Positions 7,847-15,287 of a stretch of 64,000 nt of DNA are shown here, in pieces; positions within the stretch are counted from its first letter, which is position 1, and each line of letters begins with the position of its first letter. Source of the DNA: Marinobacter sp050379415 (GTDB lineage Bacteria > Pseudomonadota > Gammaproteobacteria > Pseudomonadales > Oleiphilaceae). Both the position numbers and the translations under genes were made by a program. The DNA is taken from contig NZ_JBNRLS010000003.1 in the NCBI RefSeq assembly GCF_050379415.1, forward strand, positions 496,001-560,000. Reading direction: 5' to 3'. Under the pieces are notes generated by a model. It ran no database searches. It was not told the origin of the DNA and saw only the letters and a program-made list of their open reading frames with translations.

Positions 7847-8545
7847 CTACCAGGTTTCCCCGAACGGGCGGATATCCAGCTCAAATGTCCAGGCGGATGG
7901 GTCCTGTTGGGTGAGGCCCCAGACCGCATCAGCCACCGCCGATGGCTGCACGAAAAAGTCTTCTGGTTTGTCCGGAAGCATTTGGCGGGTGCGGGGCAGG
8001 TCTACCACGCCATCGATGACCACATTGGCCACGTGAATCTTCTCCGGCCCCAGCTGGCGGGCCAGTGACTGGGCCAGGCTGCGCTGGGCGGCCTTGGCGG
8101 ACGCAAAGGGCGCGGTGTTAGCCCGGCCCCGGGTTGCCGCCGAGGCACTGGTGACAATAATGCTGGCGGTGTCGTGCTGGCGAAGCTGTGGCAAGGCCGC
8201 TTTGGTGGCGGCCACCAGCCCCTGGACGTTGATACGCCAGTTGGCCTCGAAATCGTCCAGGCTGGCCTCCTCGACATTTTTGAAGGTGCCACCACCGGCG
8301 TTGTAGAGCACCACCGAAACCGGCCCGAGCTTGGACTCAATGGCCGCCAGCACCGAGGTAATCTGTGCCGGCTCCATCAGGTCACAGGGAAAGGCATGGG
8401 CACCTGCAACCGATGCCTCCAGATCCCGGAGGTAGTCTTTGCTGCGGGCCAGCATCGCCACCTGGAAGCCTTCATCACTGAAACGGCGAACAAAAGCCTC
8501 GCCATTGCCCGGCCCTACTCCAAGCACTGCGCATACCTTGTTCAT
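7847..8545 (-). CDS. atypical short-chain dehydrogenase (SDR_c10-like), catalytic Tyr replaced by Phe
   Basis: A 232-residue Rossmann-fold protein. The nucleotide-binding motif is GVGPGNGEAFVRRF instead of TGxxxGxG, the NAG motif is present in VVLYNAGGGTF, and the active-site Ser is in IIVTSASAATRG. The usual YxxxK is PFASAK, so the catalytic Tyr is Phe. This combination is described for the classical-SDR subgroup known as SDR_c10, so it is probably a family trait and not a local mutation. Dehydrogenase activity is doubtful. The gene lies downstream of the thiosulfate-transport genes on the same strand, 67 bases from the small CxxC-tail gene, so co-transcription is possible. Confidence 0.85.
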   Translation of the reverse strand: MNKVCAVLGVGPGNGEAFVRRFSDEGFQVAMLARSKDYLRDLEASVAGAHAFPCDLMEPAQITSVLAAIESKLGPVSVVLYNAGGGTFKNVEEASLDDFEANWRINVQGLVAATKAALPQLRQHDTASIIVTSASAATRGRANTAPFASAKAAQRSLAQSLARQLGPEKIHVANVVIDGVVDLPRTRQMLPDKPEDFFVQPSAVADAVWGLTQQDPSAWTFELDIRPFGETW

Positions 8546-8612
8546 ACAATGCTCCTGTCTACGAAATTTTGGGATGCATCTGCCCTAATCGTAGCCAATG
8601 GCCGGGATCAGG

Positions 8613-8807
8613 TCAGTTTCTGGTCGACGGACACGGCGCGCCGCAGGGCGCGCACGCGGTCTCATCCCTCTGGGAAAGCGCGGTCTGCACATTGCCCTGG
8701 CCAGAATTGAAGGCAAAAGTCGGGCTGTTGAGGTGGTCCACCAGAATCAAACCGAGAATGATCCCAAGTGCCACAAGGATACGGGTTCGGCTGTAGGCTC
8801 TTTCCAT
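8613..8807 (-). CDS. small single-pass membrane protein with CAPCGAPC tail
   Basis: A 64-residue protein with one transmembrane helix at about residues 9-25 (ILVALGIILGLILVDHL) and a hydrophilic tail ending TACAPCGAPCPSTRN. The tail has three Cys in CxxCxxxC spacing, suited to metal, disulfide or persulfide chemistry. A strong RBS (GGAGG, 8 nt from the ATG) supports a real gene. It starts 16 bases after the stop of the YeeE/YedE transporter, in an operon with an exported rhodanese. That context suggests a part in sulfane-sulfur handling, which is inference. I do not recognise a named family. Confidence 0.65.
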   Translation of the reverse strand: MERAYSRTRILVALGIILGLILVDHLNSPTFAFNSGQGNVQTALSQRDETACAPCGAPCPSTRN

Positions 8808-8823
8808 GCTGACGACCTCCCGC

Positions 8824-10038
8824 TCAGTTTGGCAGACGGAACCAGGGCCGCAGCCGGATTCCGATCAGTGAACCGGCGAAAGCACAGGCAAACCAGACCC
8901 AGGCGTGCAGGCTGGCGGAGGCAATGCCGGAAAACAGCGCGCCGATGTTGCAGCCAAAGCCCAGACGGGCACCATAGCCGAGCAGCAAGCCGCCCACCAC
9001 GGCAGCCAGAAACTGGCGGCCTTCCGGGCGGTTACGGCTGGCTTCGTTGAACCGGTTGGCCAGCCCCGCCGCCAGCATGGCGCCCAGCAACAGACCGAAG
9101 TTCATTACCGAGGGGATGTTGGTCAGCACCGAATCCTTCAGGGCCATGGCGGGGTAGTCCCAGGTCCAGAACTCGAACTGGGACATGTTGACGCCCACCA
9201 CTTCCAGAGCCTTGGCGCCCCAAACGTTAAAGGCAAAGGTAATGCTCCACGGAGCACCGCCTATGGCCAGGGTCAGGGCATTGCCGGCCGCAAGGATCAG
9301 GATGGCCCAGGTGAAGGGCCAGCGACCACTGAGCAATGTTCTGAATACACCGTGGCTCTGGCCTTTCCACAGCAGTTCATCCCGCTCAATCGAACCATGG
9401 GCCTTACGCTCGATGCGGTTAACCCACCAGGCTATCAATGCCAGACCGACAAACTGCACCAGAATGGCACCGCTGACGCCAAAACTATTGACCAGCGGTA
9501 CCGGATCGAACCCGGGCTGATCCAGCCACCAGGGCAGGTGGATGGAACCGAGTACGGCGCCGGCAATAAAGAACACCAACGTGACCACCATGCGGATGTT
9601 GCCGGCGCCCACAGTAAACAGGGTACCCGAGCCGCAGCCGCCACCCAGCTGCATGCCGAGCCCGAACAGGAAAGACCCCGCGACCAGGGATGTGCCGACG
9701 GGCGCAACCGCACCCACCAGCCCCTCCTGACCACTATGGAGCATAGGCACCATGACCAGGGAGCTTACTGCGAACAACAGAAGCTGGGCACGCATGCCCG
9801 CGCCGCGTTTTTTGACCACCAGATTGCGCCAGCCGGCGGTAAAGCCGAAGGCACCGTGATACAGGGCCATGCCCAGAACGGTGCCAATCGCAAACAGTGC
9901 CACCATGAAGGGGGCGGTCTCCAACCAGATGAGACCTCCCAGCAGGGCGAAACCCACCAGCGCAGTCGCGGCAATAAACCGGTCTACCCGCCACGGGGGT
10001 TGTTGAAGATCCGGTTGAAGAACTGCTGATTCAGCCAT
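8824..10038 (-). CDS. YeeE/YedE (TsuA-like) thiosulfate/sulfur transporter
   Basis: A 404-residue polytopic membrane protein. It has the two conserved Cys blocks of the YeeE/YedE family: GMQLGGGCGSGTLFTVGAGN near residue 130 and GYGARLGFGCNIGALFSG near residue 355. Structures of a TsuA homologue show such cysteines lining the path for thiosulfate, so uptake of thiosulfate or a related sulfur anion is likely. The gene follows an exported rhodanese by 23 bases, consistent with a sulfur-acquisition or sulfane-transfer operon. Confidence 0.9.
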   Translation of the reverse strand: MAESAVLQPDLQQPPWRVDRFIAATALVGFALLGGLIWLETAPFMVALFAIGTVLGMALYHGAFGFTAGWRNLVVKKRGAGMRAQLLLFAVSSLVMVPMLHSGQEGLVGAVAPVGTSLVAGSFLFGLGMQLGGGCGSGTLFTVGAGNIRMVVTLVFFIAGAVLGSIHLPWWLDQPGFDPVPLVNSFGVSGAILVQFVGLALIAWWVNRIERKAHGSIERDELLWKGQSHGVFRTLLSGRWPFTWAILILAAGNALTLAIGGAPWSITFAFNVWGAKALEVVGVNMSQFEFWTWDYPAMALKDSVLTNIPSVMNFGLLLGAMLAAGLANRFNEASRNRPEGRQFLAAVVGGLLLGYGARLGFGCNIGALFSGIASASLHAWVWFACAFAGSLIGIRLRPWFRLPN

Positions 10039-10061
10039 CTCGGTTCCGTTCTATCCAATAA

Positions 10062-11021
10062 TCAATTGAAAAAATCGAGGATCTTGCCGAGACCCTTTTT
10101 GGCCACCTGCATCGGGCGGTCACTGTCCTGGGACCACTCCGCCATGGAGCCGTCATACAGCGCCACTTCCTTGAAACCTGCCAGTTCACTCAAGACAAAC
10201 CAGTCGGTGGCGGCCCAATGCCCGGTGTTGCAGAAGGCAATCGTACGGGCTCCGGGATCCAGCTCAGCGGTGTTTACTTTTTGCGTGATCGCGTCCTGGT
10301 TCAGGTAGAACACCTGATCCTGCTGATCAATGAACGAGTCATGGGGCAGGTTGTGGGAACCGGGAATGGTACCCGGAGCCTTGGCGGCTGGAGACTTGGT
10401 TTCCCCGCGGAAATAGTCGGCGGGGCGGGCATCTACCAGCTGTGCCTGGGTTTCCCGAGCCTGCTGCACCTCCTCAAGGCTGGCCAGAAGCGGTTCCTTC
10501 AACTCACCCTTGAATTGTGCGACTGGCAGGCGCGCGCCTTCGCCCCCGGCAACCTCATAGCCCGCTGCCTTCCAGCCGGCAAAGCCCCCGTTCAGGATTG
10601 TCACGGAATCGTGACCCAGAACCCTGAAAGTCCAGTAGACCCGGGCAGCACTGCCGAAATCGGTCACCCCTGTTCCGGCGGGAACGACAACCACTGTCGC
10701 GTCGTTGGTAATGCCAAGACCACCAATCAAGCGCTCCAGGGAACGAACCGGGGGCATCAGCCCCGTCACGCCATCCCGACTTTCCCGCCAGCCATCGTTG
10801 ATGTAACTGCTATAAACTGAACCGGGAATATGGCCTTGCTGGAAGCTGCTCCGGTCACCACCGTTATCAATGCCGGAGCGAACATCCAGAACCACCAGCT
10901 GGTCATCGCCCAGACGGTCATTCAACCAGGCAGCGTCCACCAGGGCCGGCACCTCGGCCCTGGCTCCGAAGCAAAAGGCGCTGAACAGGAATAGAACTGA
11001 TACTGTCGCCAAACGAATCAT
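10062..11021 (-). CDS. exported two-domain sulfurtransferase (rhodanese)
   Basis: A 319-residue protein with a signal peptide (IRLATVSVLFLFSAFCFGARAE) and tandem rhodanese domains at about 30-155 and 175-300. The second domain carries the active-site Cys in IAFCNTGHWAATDWF; the first lacks one, as is normal in this family. It transfers sulfane sulfur from thiosulfate or mercaptopyruvate to an acceptor, here probably in the periplasm. Neighbouring genes encode a thiosulfate-type transporter and a small membrane protein with a CxxC tail. The upstream region holds a 20-bp AT-rich palindrome that may bind a sulfur-responsive repressor. Confidence 0.9.
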   Translation of the reverse strand: MIRLATVSVLFLFSAFCFGARAEVPALVDAAWLNDRLGDDQLVVLDVRSGIDNGGDRSSFQQGHIPGSVYSSYINDGWRESRDGVTGLMPPVRSLERLIGGLGITNDATVVVVPAGTGVTDFGSAARVYWTFRVLGHDSVTILNGGFAGWKAAGYEVAGGEGARLPVAQFKGELKEPLLASLEEVQQARETQAQLVDARPADYFRGETKSPAAKAPGTIPGSHNLPHDSFIDQQDQVFYLNQDAITQKVNTAELDPGARTIAFCNTGHWAATDWFVLSELAGFKEVALYDGSMAEWSQDSDRPMQVAKKGLGKILDFFN

Positions 11022-11102
11022 GGGCGCACCTCCGAAGGGAGTTTGATTTTGAACGACTATTATGAATTACCGCCTGCGTTATTAAAATAAACATATTTAT
11101 AT

Positions 11103-11122
11103 CATTTAAATCTATTTAAATG
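11103..11122. promoter_or_regulatory. 20-bp AT-rich palindrome between rhodanese and small-peptide genes
   Basis: CATTTAAAT and ATTTAAATG are exact reverse complements around a CT centre. The element lies in the AT-rich divergent spacer, about 80 bases from the rhodanese start and 125 bases from the small exported peptide. AT-rich dyads of this kind are used by ArsR-family sulfur or metal sensors, but no regulator gene is adjacent. The operator role is inferred. Confidence 0.4.
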
Positions 11123-11247
11123 AGAAAAATTTCCACTCAAAAGCCCGCTCCGCTGTAACGCCCCCCATGACTCCAGTGTCTATGAGCTAACGGCAGCGAC
11201 TTGGCGAAAGACGCTGCCATCACTGAAACGGCAATGGAGTATGGATC

Positions 11248-11406
11248 ATGAAAAAGATCACCCTGATTCTGGCTTCTTTTGTTCTGGCCTTGTCTGCCAC
11301 CACAGCACTGGCCATGAATGGAAAGGCGGATGACATCAACGAGGCCCGCAGCTACCCCAACAAAACCGCTGACTCTGTCGCGGATGTGCGGGTATCCGCA
11401 AAATAA
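11248..11406 (+). CDS. small exported peptide, 52 aa
   Basis: A short open frame encoding a classical signal peptide (KKITLILASFVLALSATTALA) and a mature part of about 29 residues (MNGKADDINEARSYPNKTAD, then SVADVRVSAK). GGAG lies 8 nt upstream of the ATG, and a 7-bp hairpin follows at 11422-11440. It is divergent from the rhodanese operon. There are no cysteines and no recognisable domain. The signal peptide, RBS and terminator make a real gene likely; the function is unknown. Confidence 0.6.
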   Translation: MKKITLILASFVLALSATTALAMNGKADDINEARSYPNKTADSVADVRVSAK

Positions 11407-11421
11407 CCACTTCATGGCACG

Positions 11422-11440
11422 GCGAGGCGGCTTGCCTCGC
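11422..11440 (+). terminator. hairpin after the small exported peptide gene
   Basis: GCGAGGC and GCCTCGC pair around a 5-base loop, 16 bases after the stop of the 52-aa peptide gene. They are followed by the T-rich but interrupted TCTGCTTT. It is a weak intrinsic terminator and could also serve the convergent TVP38 gene. Confidence 0.45.
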
Positions 11441-11463
11441 TCTGCTTTGCCTCCACCCTTCAA

Positions 11464-12156
11464 TCAAACCCTGCCATCCAGGTGCAGCCAACGGGCCAGG
11501 CGGGAGTGCGGGCGACGGCCCAGATACAAAGGCAAGGTGCTCATGACCAGCAGGATGGTAGCTGCGGCGATGACCGTCAGCACCGGGTTAAGCTCGAAAC
11601 TGTGGCCGAGCCCGGCAAATACGAAAGTCATCGGCAACATGCCCAGAGCAGTCGCCAATGCATAGCGCCAGAGCTGGATGGCCGTAACCCCGGCGGCGTA
11701 ACTGATCAGGGCGAAGGAGAAAATGGGAATCAGGCGGGTTAACAGAACCGCAACGAACAGGAAACGCTGGGACCCCCGCGCCGAGAACACCGGGTTGTGG
11801 TCGAGCTTGCGCTGCACAGCCTCCCGCCCGAGGATTCGCGCCAGGTAAAAGGCGATGAGGGACCCGGCAAGCGCACCAGCCACGGCAATGGCCGTACCGG
11901 TAAACATGCCATAGACCAGGCCTGCGGCAGCACTGATGGGTAGCGTGGGAATCGGCCCGACAACCACGGCAAGAATCATCATCAGCATCAGGAACAGAGG
12001 CCCGAGCATGCCCTGGTACCTCAGCCAGTCGGACAGGGCTGCGGGCGCCAGGCTGGCGGGCATGCCCAGCTGCCGAAGCAGCAGCCAGATTGCGGCCATC
12101 AGTAACGCGACGATGGCCAGGAAGGAAAGACGGAAAAGCCACTGTGAACGGATCAT
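11464..12156 (-). CDS. TVP38/TMEM64-family membrane protein
   Basis: A 230-residue protein with about six hydrophobic segments. The conserved DedA/VTT-type core is PIPTLPISAAAGLVYGMFTG, followed by GSLIAFYLARILGRE and LLTRLIPIFSFALISYAAG. The family has been linked to lipid scrambling or membrane transport, but bacterial roles are mostly undefined. It is a stand-alone relative of the TVP38 domain fused to the flavoprotein at the left edge of the window. It converges on the small exported peptide gene. Confidence 0.85.
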   Translation of the reverse strand: MIRSQWLFRLSFLAIVALLMAAIWLLLRQLGMPASLAPAALSDWLRYQGMLGPLFLMLMMILAVVVGPIPTLPISAAAGLVYGMFTGTAIAVAGALAGSLIAFYLARILGREAVQRKLDHNPVFSARGSQRFLFVAVLLTRLIPIFSFALISYAAGVTAIQLWRYALATALGMLPMTFVFAGLGHSFELNPVLTVIAAATILLVMSTLPLYLGRRPHSRLARWLHLDGRV

Positions 12157-12208
12157 CGAAGTATTCTACCCGTCACAGGGGCATCGGGAAGGTAAAAGAA
12201 CGCTGGCA

Positions 12209-12234
12209 GGCCGTGTGGAATCAACCACACGGCC
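12209..12234 (-). terminator. 10-bp hairpin downstream of the AhpD-like gene
   Basis: GGCCGTGTGG and CCACACGGCC form a perfect 10-bp stem with a 6-base loop, 12 bases beyond the stop of the AhpD-like gene. On the minus strand the T-rich stretch TTCTTTT follows about 10 bases after the stem. It is probably the transcript end of the AhpD-like gene. Confidence 0.5.
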
Positions 12235-12246
12235 TGAACCGGCGGT

Positions 12247-12801
12247 TTACTGGTTTTTGCTCCAGGCGAACTTCTTGAACGGCTCATCAACCGGCGTCTG
12301 GGCAATGTGGTTGATGTAGTTGCTCATGGTCTTCTGGGACAGGGTCAGGATGACGTCCAGCACCTGCCGGTGTCCGTAGCCTGCCTTGAAGAAAGCATCC
12401 AGGTCGTCCTGACTGACGTTCCCCTGTTTGCGCATCACCGCCAGGGTGAAGTCTCGAAGCGCTTCGAGCTTTTCGTTGGGAAGCGGCGTCTCGTTACGCA
12501 GCGGCTCGATGATGTCGTCGGAGACTTCCATCATCTTGGCGATGCCGGTATGGGCCGGTACGCAGTAATGGCAGGCATTCTCGACATTGATGGTCTGCCA
12601 GACTACGGTTTTTTCGTCGTTATCAAAACTACTGTCCAGCACCAGTTGATGCAGCTTCTGATAAGCCTCCAGAACCTGGGGAGATTCCGCCATAACAGCA
12701 TGGAGACTCGGGATCATGCCAAAACCTTTTTGCGACTTCTCCAGAAGTGGCTTGGCGCCTTCCGGAGCAGATTCGATGTCATGCAACTTGAAATCAGCCA
12801 T
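12247..12801 (-). CDS. carboxymuconolactone decarboxylase / AhpD-like protein
   Basis: A 184-residue protein with the AhpD-type redox motif CHYCVPAHT (CxxCxxxH) in ENACHYCVPAHTGIAKM near residue 75. Relatives are alkylhydroperoxidase-like proteins that use the CxxC pair and the His as a proton relay. The RBS GGAG is 8 nt from the ATG. A divergent TetR-family gene lies 113 bases away, and a copy of the presumed TetR operator sits immediately upstream of this RBS. Repression by that protein is therefore likely. The inducing compound is unknown. Confidence 0.9.
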   Translation of the reverse strand: MADFKLHDIESAPEGAKPLLEKSQKGFGMIPSLHAVMAESPQVLEAYQKLHQLVLDSSFDNDEKTVVWQTINVENACHYCVPAHTGIAKMMEVSDDIIEPLRNETPLPNEKLEALRDFTLAVMRKQGNVSQDDLDAFFKAGYGHRQVLDVILTLSQKTMSNYINHIAQTPVDEPFKKFAWSKNQ

Positions 12802-12816
12802 GGTGTATCTCCGTTC

Positions 12817-12832
12817 TTGAATATTCGCTCAA
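12817..12832. promoter_or_regulatory. candidate TetR operator, site 1
   Basis: TTGAATATTCGCTCAA lies 16 bases upstream of the AhpD-like start. Its reverse complement, TTGAGCGAATATTCAA, differs by one base from site 3 (TTGAGCGAACATTCAA). The TTGA and TCAA ends make each site a partial palindrome, as expected for a TetR dimer. Confidence 0.6.
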
Positions 12833-12853
12833 CAACATCGAGACTAACTGTTA

Positions 12854-12869
12854 TTGAGCAGTCATTCAA
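12854..12869. promoter_or_regulatory. candidate TetR operator, site 2
   Basis: TTGAGCAGTCATTCAA matches site 3 at 13 of 16 positions, in the same orientation and 23 bases away. It lies in the middle of the divergent promoter region, so a bound repressor could block either direction. Confidence 0.55.
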
Positions 12870-12876
12870 GATATAA

Positions 12877-12892
12877 TTGAGCGAACATTCAA
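12877..12892. promoter_or_regulatory. candidate TetR operator, site 3
   Basis: TTGAGCGAACATTCAA lies 22 bases before the chosen regulator start and abuts a possible GTG start at 12894. It is the copy closest to the tetR gene and would serve autoregulation. Confidence 0.6.
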
Positions 12893-12914
12893 AGTGACCG
12901 CAGATGGTATCGGT

Positions 12915-13517
12915 ATGCCCAGACCTCCAAGTTATGATCGGGAATCCGCCCTCGCGAGGGCCGTCAGCCTGTTTTGGGAAAAGGGCTACCACGGCAGTTC
13001 GATGAAGCAGATCGAGCAGGCCCTGGATATGCGGCCCGGCAGTATCTACGCCACCTTTGGTAGCAAGGATGGTCTGTACTCGGAAGCCCTGACCCGCTAT
13101 GCCGAAGCCGGCGGCGCGGAGCTGGCCGAGCACATGGCCGGTTACGATTCCATCATCGAAGGACTCCAGAACTATCTCCGCCGGATTGCCCTGGGTTGTA
13201 CCAATAAAGGTATCGCCCCCTCCCGGGCCTGCCTCATCGTCAAAACCCTGCTCGAATCCAGCAACACTCACGCGGGCTTGTCCGAACAGGCGCAGGCAAT
13301 TCTCGGCGCGATAGAGCAGTCCTTTGCAGACTTGCTTGAGCAGGCCAGGGAACGTGGTGAACTGAAAGATTCCGTCGACTCCGGGCGCCTTGCGCGGCTG
13401 TTGCAAAGCCAGATCATGGGATTACGCTCCATCGCCGAGCGCAACCTCCCTGATGCCGAACTGGAAGCCCTGGGTGATGATATGGCGCGGATTCTCGAAG
13501 CCTATCGTGCGGACTGA
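12915..13517 (+). CDS. TetR/AcrR-family transcriptional regulator
   Basis: A 200-residue regulator with an N-terminal helix-turn-helix at about residues 5-55: YDRESALARAVSLFWEKGYH, then SSMKQIEQALDMRPGSIYAT and FGSKDGLY. The C-terminal part is the variable ligand-binding and dimer domain. It most likely represses the divergent AhpD-like gene and itself through the three TTGA(N8)TCAA sites in the shared promoter region. ATG 12915 is the conventional start; a GTG at 12894 would add 7 residues and directly abuts operator site 3. Neither has a clear RBS. The closest relatives I recall are NemR/AcrR-like regulators of electrophile responses. Confidence 0.9.
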   Translation: MPRPPSYDRESALARAVSLFWEKGYHGSSMKQIEQALDMRPGSIYATFGSKDGLYSEALTRYAEAGGAELAEHMAGYDSIIEGLQNYLRRIALGCTNKGIAPSRACLIVKTLLESSNTHAGLSEQAQAILGAIEQSFADLLEQARERGELKDSVDSGRLARLLQSQIMGLRSIAERNLPDAELEALGDDMARILEAYRAD

Positions 13518-13524
13518 CCTCGGC

Positions 13525-14376
13525 TCAGCTGGCTAGGCGATTCACCTGCTCCACAAACCCGGCCGGCACGCTATCGAGCACTGGCCGGGCATCCCCGCAA
13601 ACCTCCGGATGGGGCACATCCGGTTCCACCGCCAGTACGGAGGGGGATTCGGACCAGTGCAGCAGTTCCAGTTTCCCGTTCTCCTGCTCCACCAGCGCCG
13701 TGCAGTGTTCCACCCAGTCGCCATCGTTACAGTACAGGCCGTCCTCGCTGCGCAGGAAGCCCGCCGAATGAATGTGGCCACAGATAAAGCCGTCGTAATG
13801 CCCCTTTTCCGCCACCGTCAGCGCCGCGAGCTCGAACCGCCGGATAAAGGTGCGGGCCCTGCCGATCCGGCTCTTCAGCCACGCCGCCAGTGACCAGTAG
13901 GGCTTGCCCTGCAACCGGCGCAAGGCGTTGAACCAGCGGTTCAGGCGAAGCAACAACCCGTGGGCGCGGTCACCGACCAGCAGCATCAGTGGGCTACAGC
14001 GCACTACCTGATCAAACTGGTCCCCGTGACACACCAGGAATTGCCGACCATCCGCGGTGGTATGGACGGCCTTGTACTTCAATTCGATACCCGACAGGGT
14101 CTGGCCACAGAAACGCCGGAAGAACTCGTCGTGATTGCCGGGAATGTAGATCACGCGGGTGCCGGAGGCGGCCAGATCGATCAGCTTGTGGATAACCTTG
14201 CGGTGGGAGTCCGGGAAATGGGAGCGCCGCTGCATGGCGATCAGATCGACAATATCGCCAACGAGGTAGAGGGTCTCGCACCGGGTGTTATGCAAAAAAT
14301 CCAACAGGTACTCGGCCTGGCAGTCGGCTGTTCCCAGGTGGACATCGGAAATGAATACACTACGATACTGTCGCAC
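13525..14376 (-). CDS. LpxH-like UDP-2,3-diacylglucosamine pyrophosphatase-family phosphoesterase
   Basis: A 283-residue calcineurin-like metallophosphoesterase. The metal-binding motifs appear in order: FISDVHLG, LVGDIVD, IPGNHDEF, VCHGDQFD and CGHIHSAGF. Relatives hydrolyse UDP-2,3-diacylglucosamine in lipid A synthesis. This version is longer than canonical E. coli LpxH (about 240 residues) and matches the second family often labelled UDP-2,3-diacylglucosamine diphosphatase, so the role in lipid A is likely but not certain. It converges on the TetR gene with 7 bases between the stops. Confidence 0.8.
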   Translation of the reverse strand: MRQYRSVFISDVHLGTADCQAEYLLDFLHNTRCETLYLVGDIVDLIAMQRRSHFPDSHRKVIHKLIDLAASGTRVIYIPGNHDEFFRRFCGQTLSGIELKYKAVHTTADGRQFLVCHGDQFDQVVRCSPLMLLVGDRAHGLLLRLNRWFNALRRLQGKPYWSLAAWLKSRIGRARTFIRRFELAALTVAEKGHYDGFICGHIHSAGFLRSEDGLYCNDGDWVEHCTALVEQENGKLELLHWSESPSVLAVEPDVPHPEVCGDARPVLDSVPAGFVEQVNRLAS

Positions 14377-14487
14377 GGTGCCTCCCGTTGGCTCAGGGCC
14401 TGCGTTAAAGGTTCCTCAAGAGAACCATGGCAAGCCCCGGTGACAGCCGGGTGACACTGGCGCGACAGTTTGATTACCCGAGTCGTA

Positions 14488-15111
14488 TCAGCGGAGGTCC
14501 GGATTCAGTGTGTAAGTACCGGTTACCCGGGCGCTGCCCAGCACATGCCCCTTCAGGGCTTCCCGGACATCGTTACCATCGAACTCACCCTCAAGGCCCA
14601 GGCTGTCCACATCCAGTGCATGAACCTCGAAATGGTAGTGATGGATAATCTCGTCGTTCCAGGGCGGGCAGGGACCATCGTAACCGGCGTAAGTGCCAGC
14701 CATATCCGGGTTACCGGCCAGGAACTGGGTGTAGTTATTGACGCCGCGTACACCGATCGGACCGGGGCCATGGTCCTTGCCCTTCGGGCTTACGCCATCG
14801 CTGTCCTCGCCCTCGGGAATACGATTCACGTTGGCGGGAATGTCCACCAGCAACCAGTGGAAGAAGTCCACCCGGGGCAGGTCCTTCGAGACAGTCTTGC
14901 CTTCCTGGTTCACGTCATCTGCCACGCTTGGCACATCCGGATCAAACATCATCACCACAAAGCTTTTGGTCCCCTCGGGAACATCCTCCCAGATTATCTC
15001 CGGGTTCCTGTTCGGACCAAAGCTCATATGGTCCTCTTCGCTGAAGACGCCGAACGCGAACTTCTCGGGAATCGGCTGACCTTCTTCAATACCTCGGACC
15101 TGCAGTTTCAC
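14488..15111 (-). CDS. YbhB/YbcL (PEBP/RKIP-like) family protein
   Basis: A 207-residue cytosolic protein of the phosphatidylethanolamine-binding superfamily. Visible hallmarks are NPEIIWEDVPEGTKSFVVMM, then FDPDVPS, FFHWLLVDIPANV and YDGPCPPWNDEIIHHYHFEV. These form the conserved anion-binding pocket (DPD, HW, GPCPP and HHYHF). The molecular role of bacterial members is unclear, although some inhibit proteases or bind small anions. It is monocistronic and divergent from an ankyrin-repeat gene. Confidence 0.85.
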   Translation of the reverse strand: MKLQVRGIEEGQPIPEKFAFGVFSEEDHMSFGPNRNPEIIWEDVPEGTKSFVVMMFDPDVPSVADDVNQEGKTVSKDLPRVDFFHWLLVDIPANVNRIPEGEDSDGVSPKGKDHGPGPIGVRGVNNYTQFLAGNPDMAGTYAGYDGPCPPWNDEIIHHYHFEVHALDVDSLGLEGEFDGNDVREALKGHVLGSARVTGTYTLNPDLR

Positions 15112-15287
15112 AGCAATGTCTCCTGTTGATAATTGACGTTGACCTGGTTGATTTTGCCAGTCGGCGACCAGATCTTTGATACAAACGGTTTTAACAGTGG
15201 TGTCGACCCTATGTCCAGATTAGCAGACAACGACGTATGCCACGTTTGACCATCGCCATGCCCCAACCAACGGAGACCCAGGTCACC

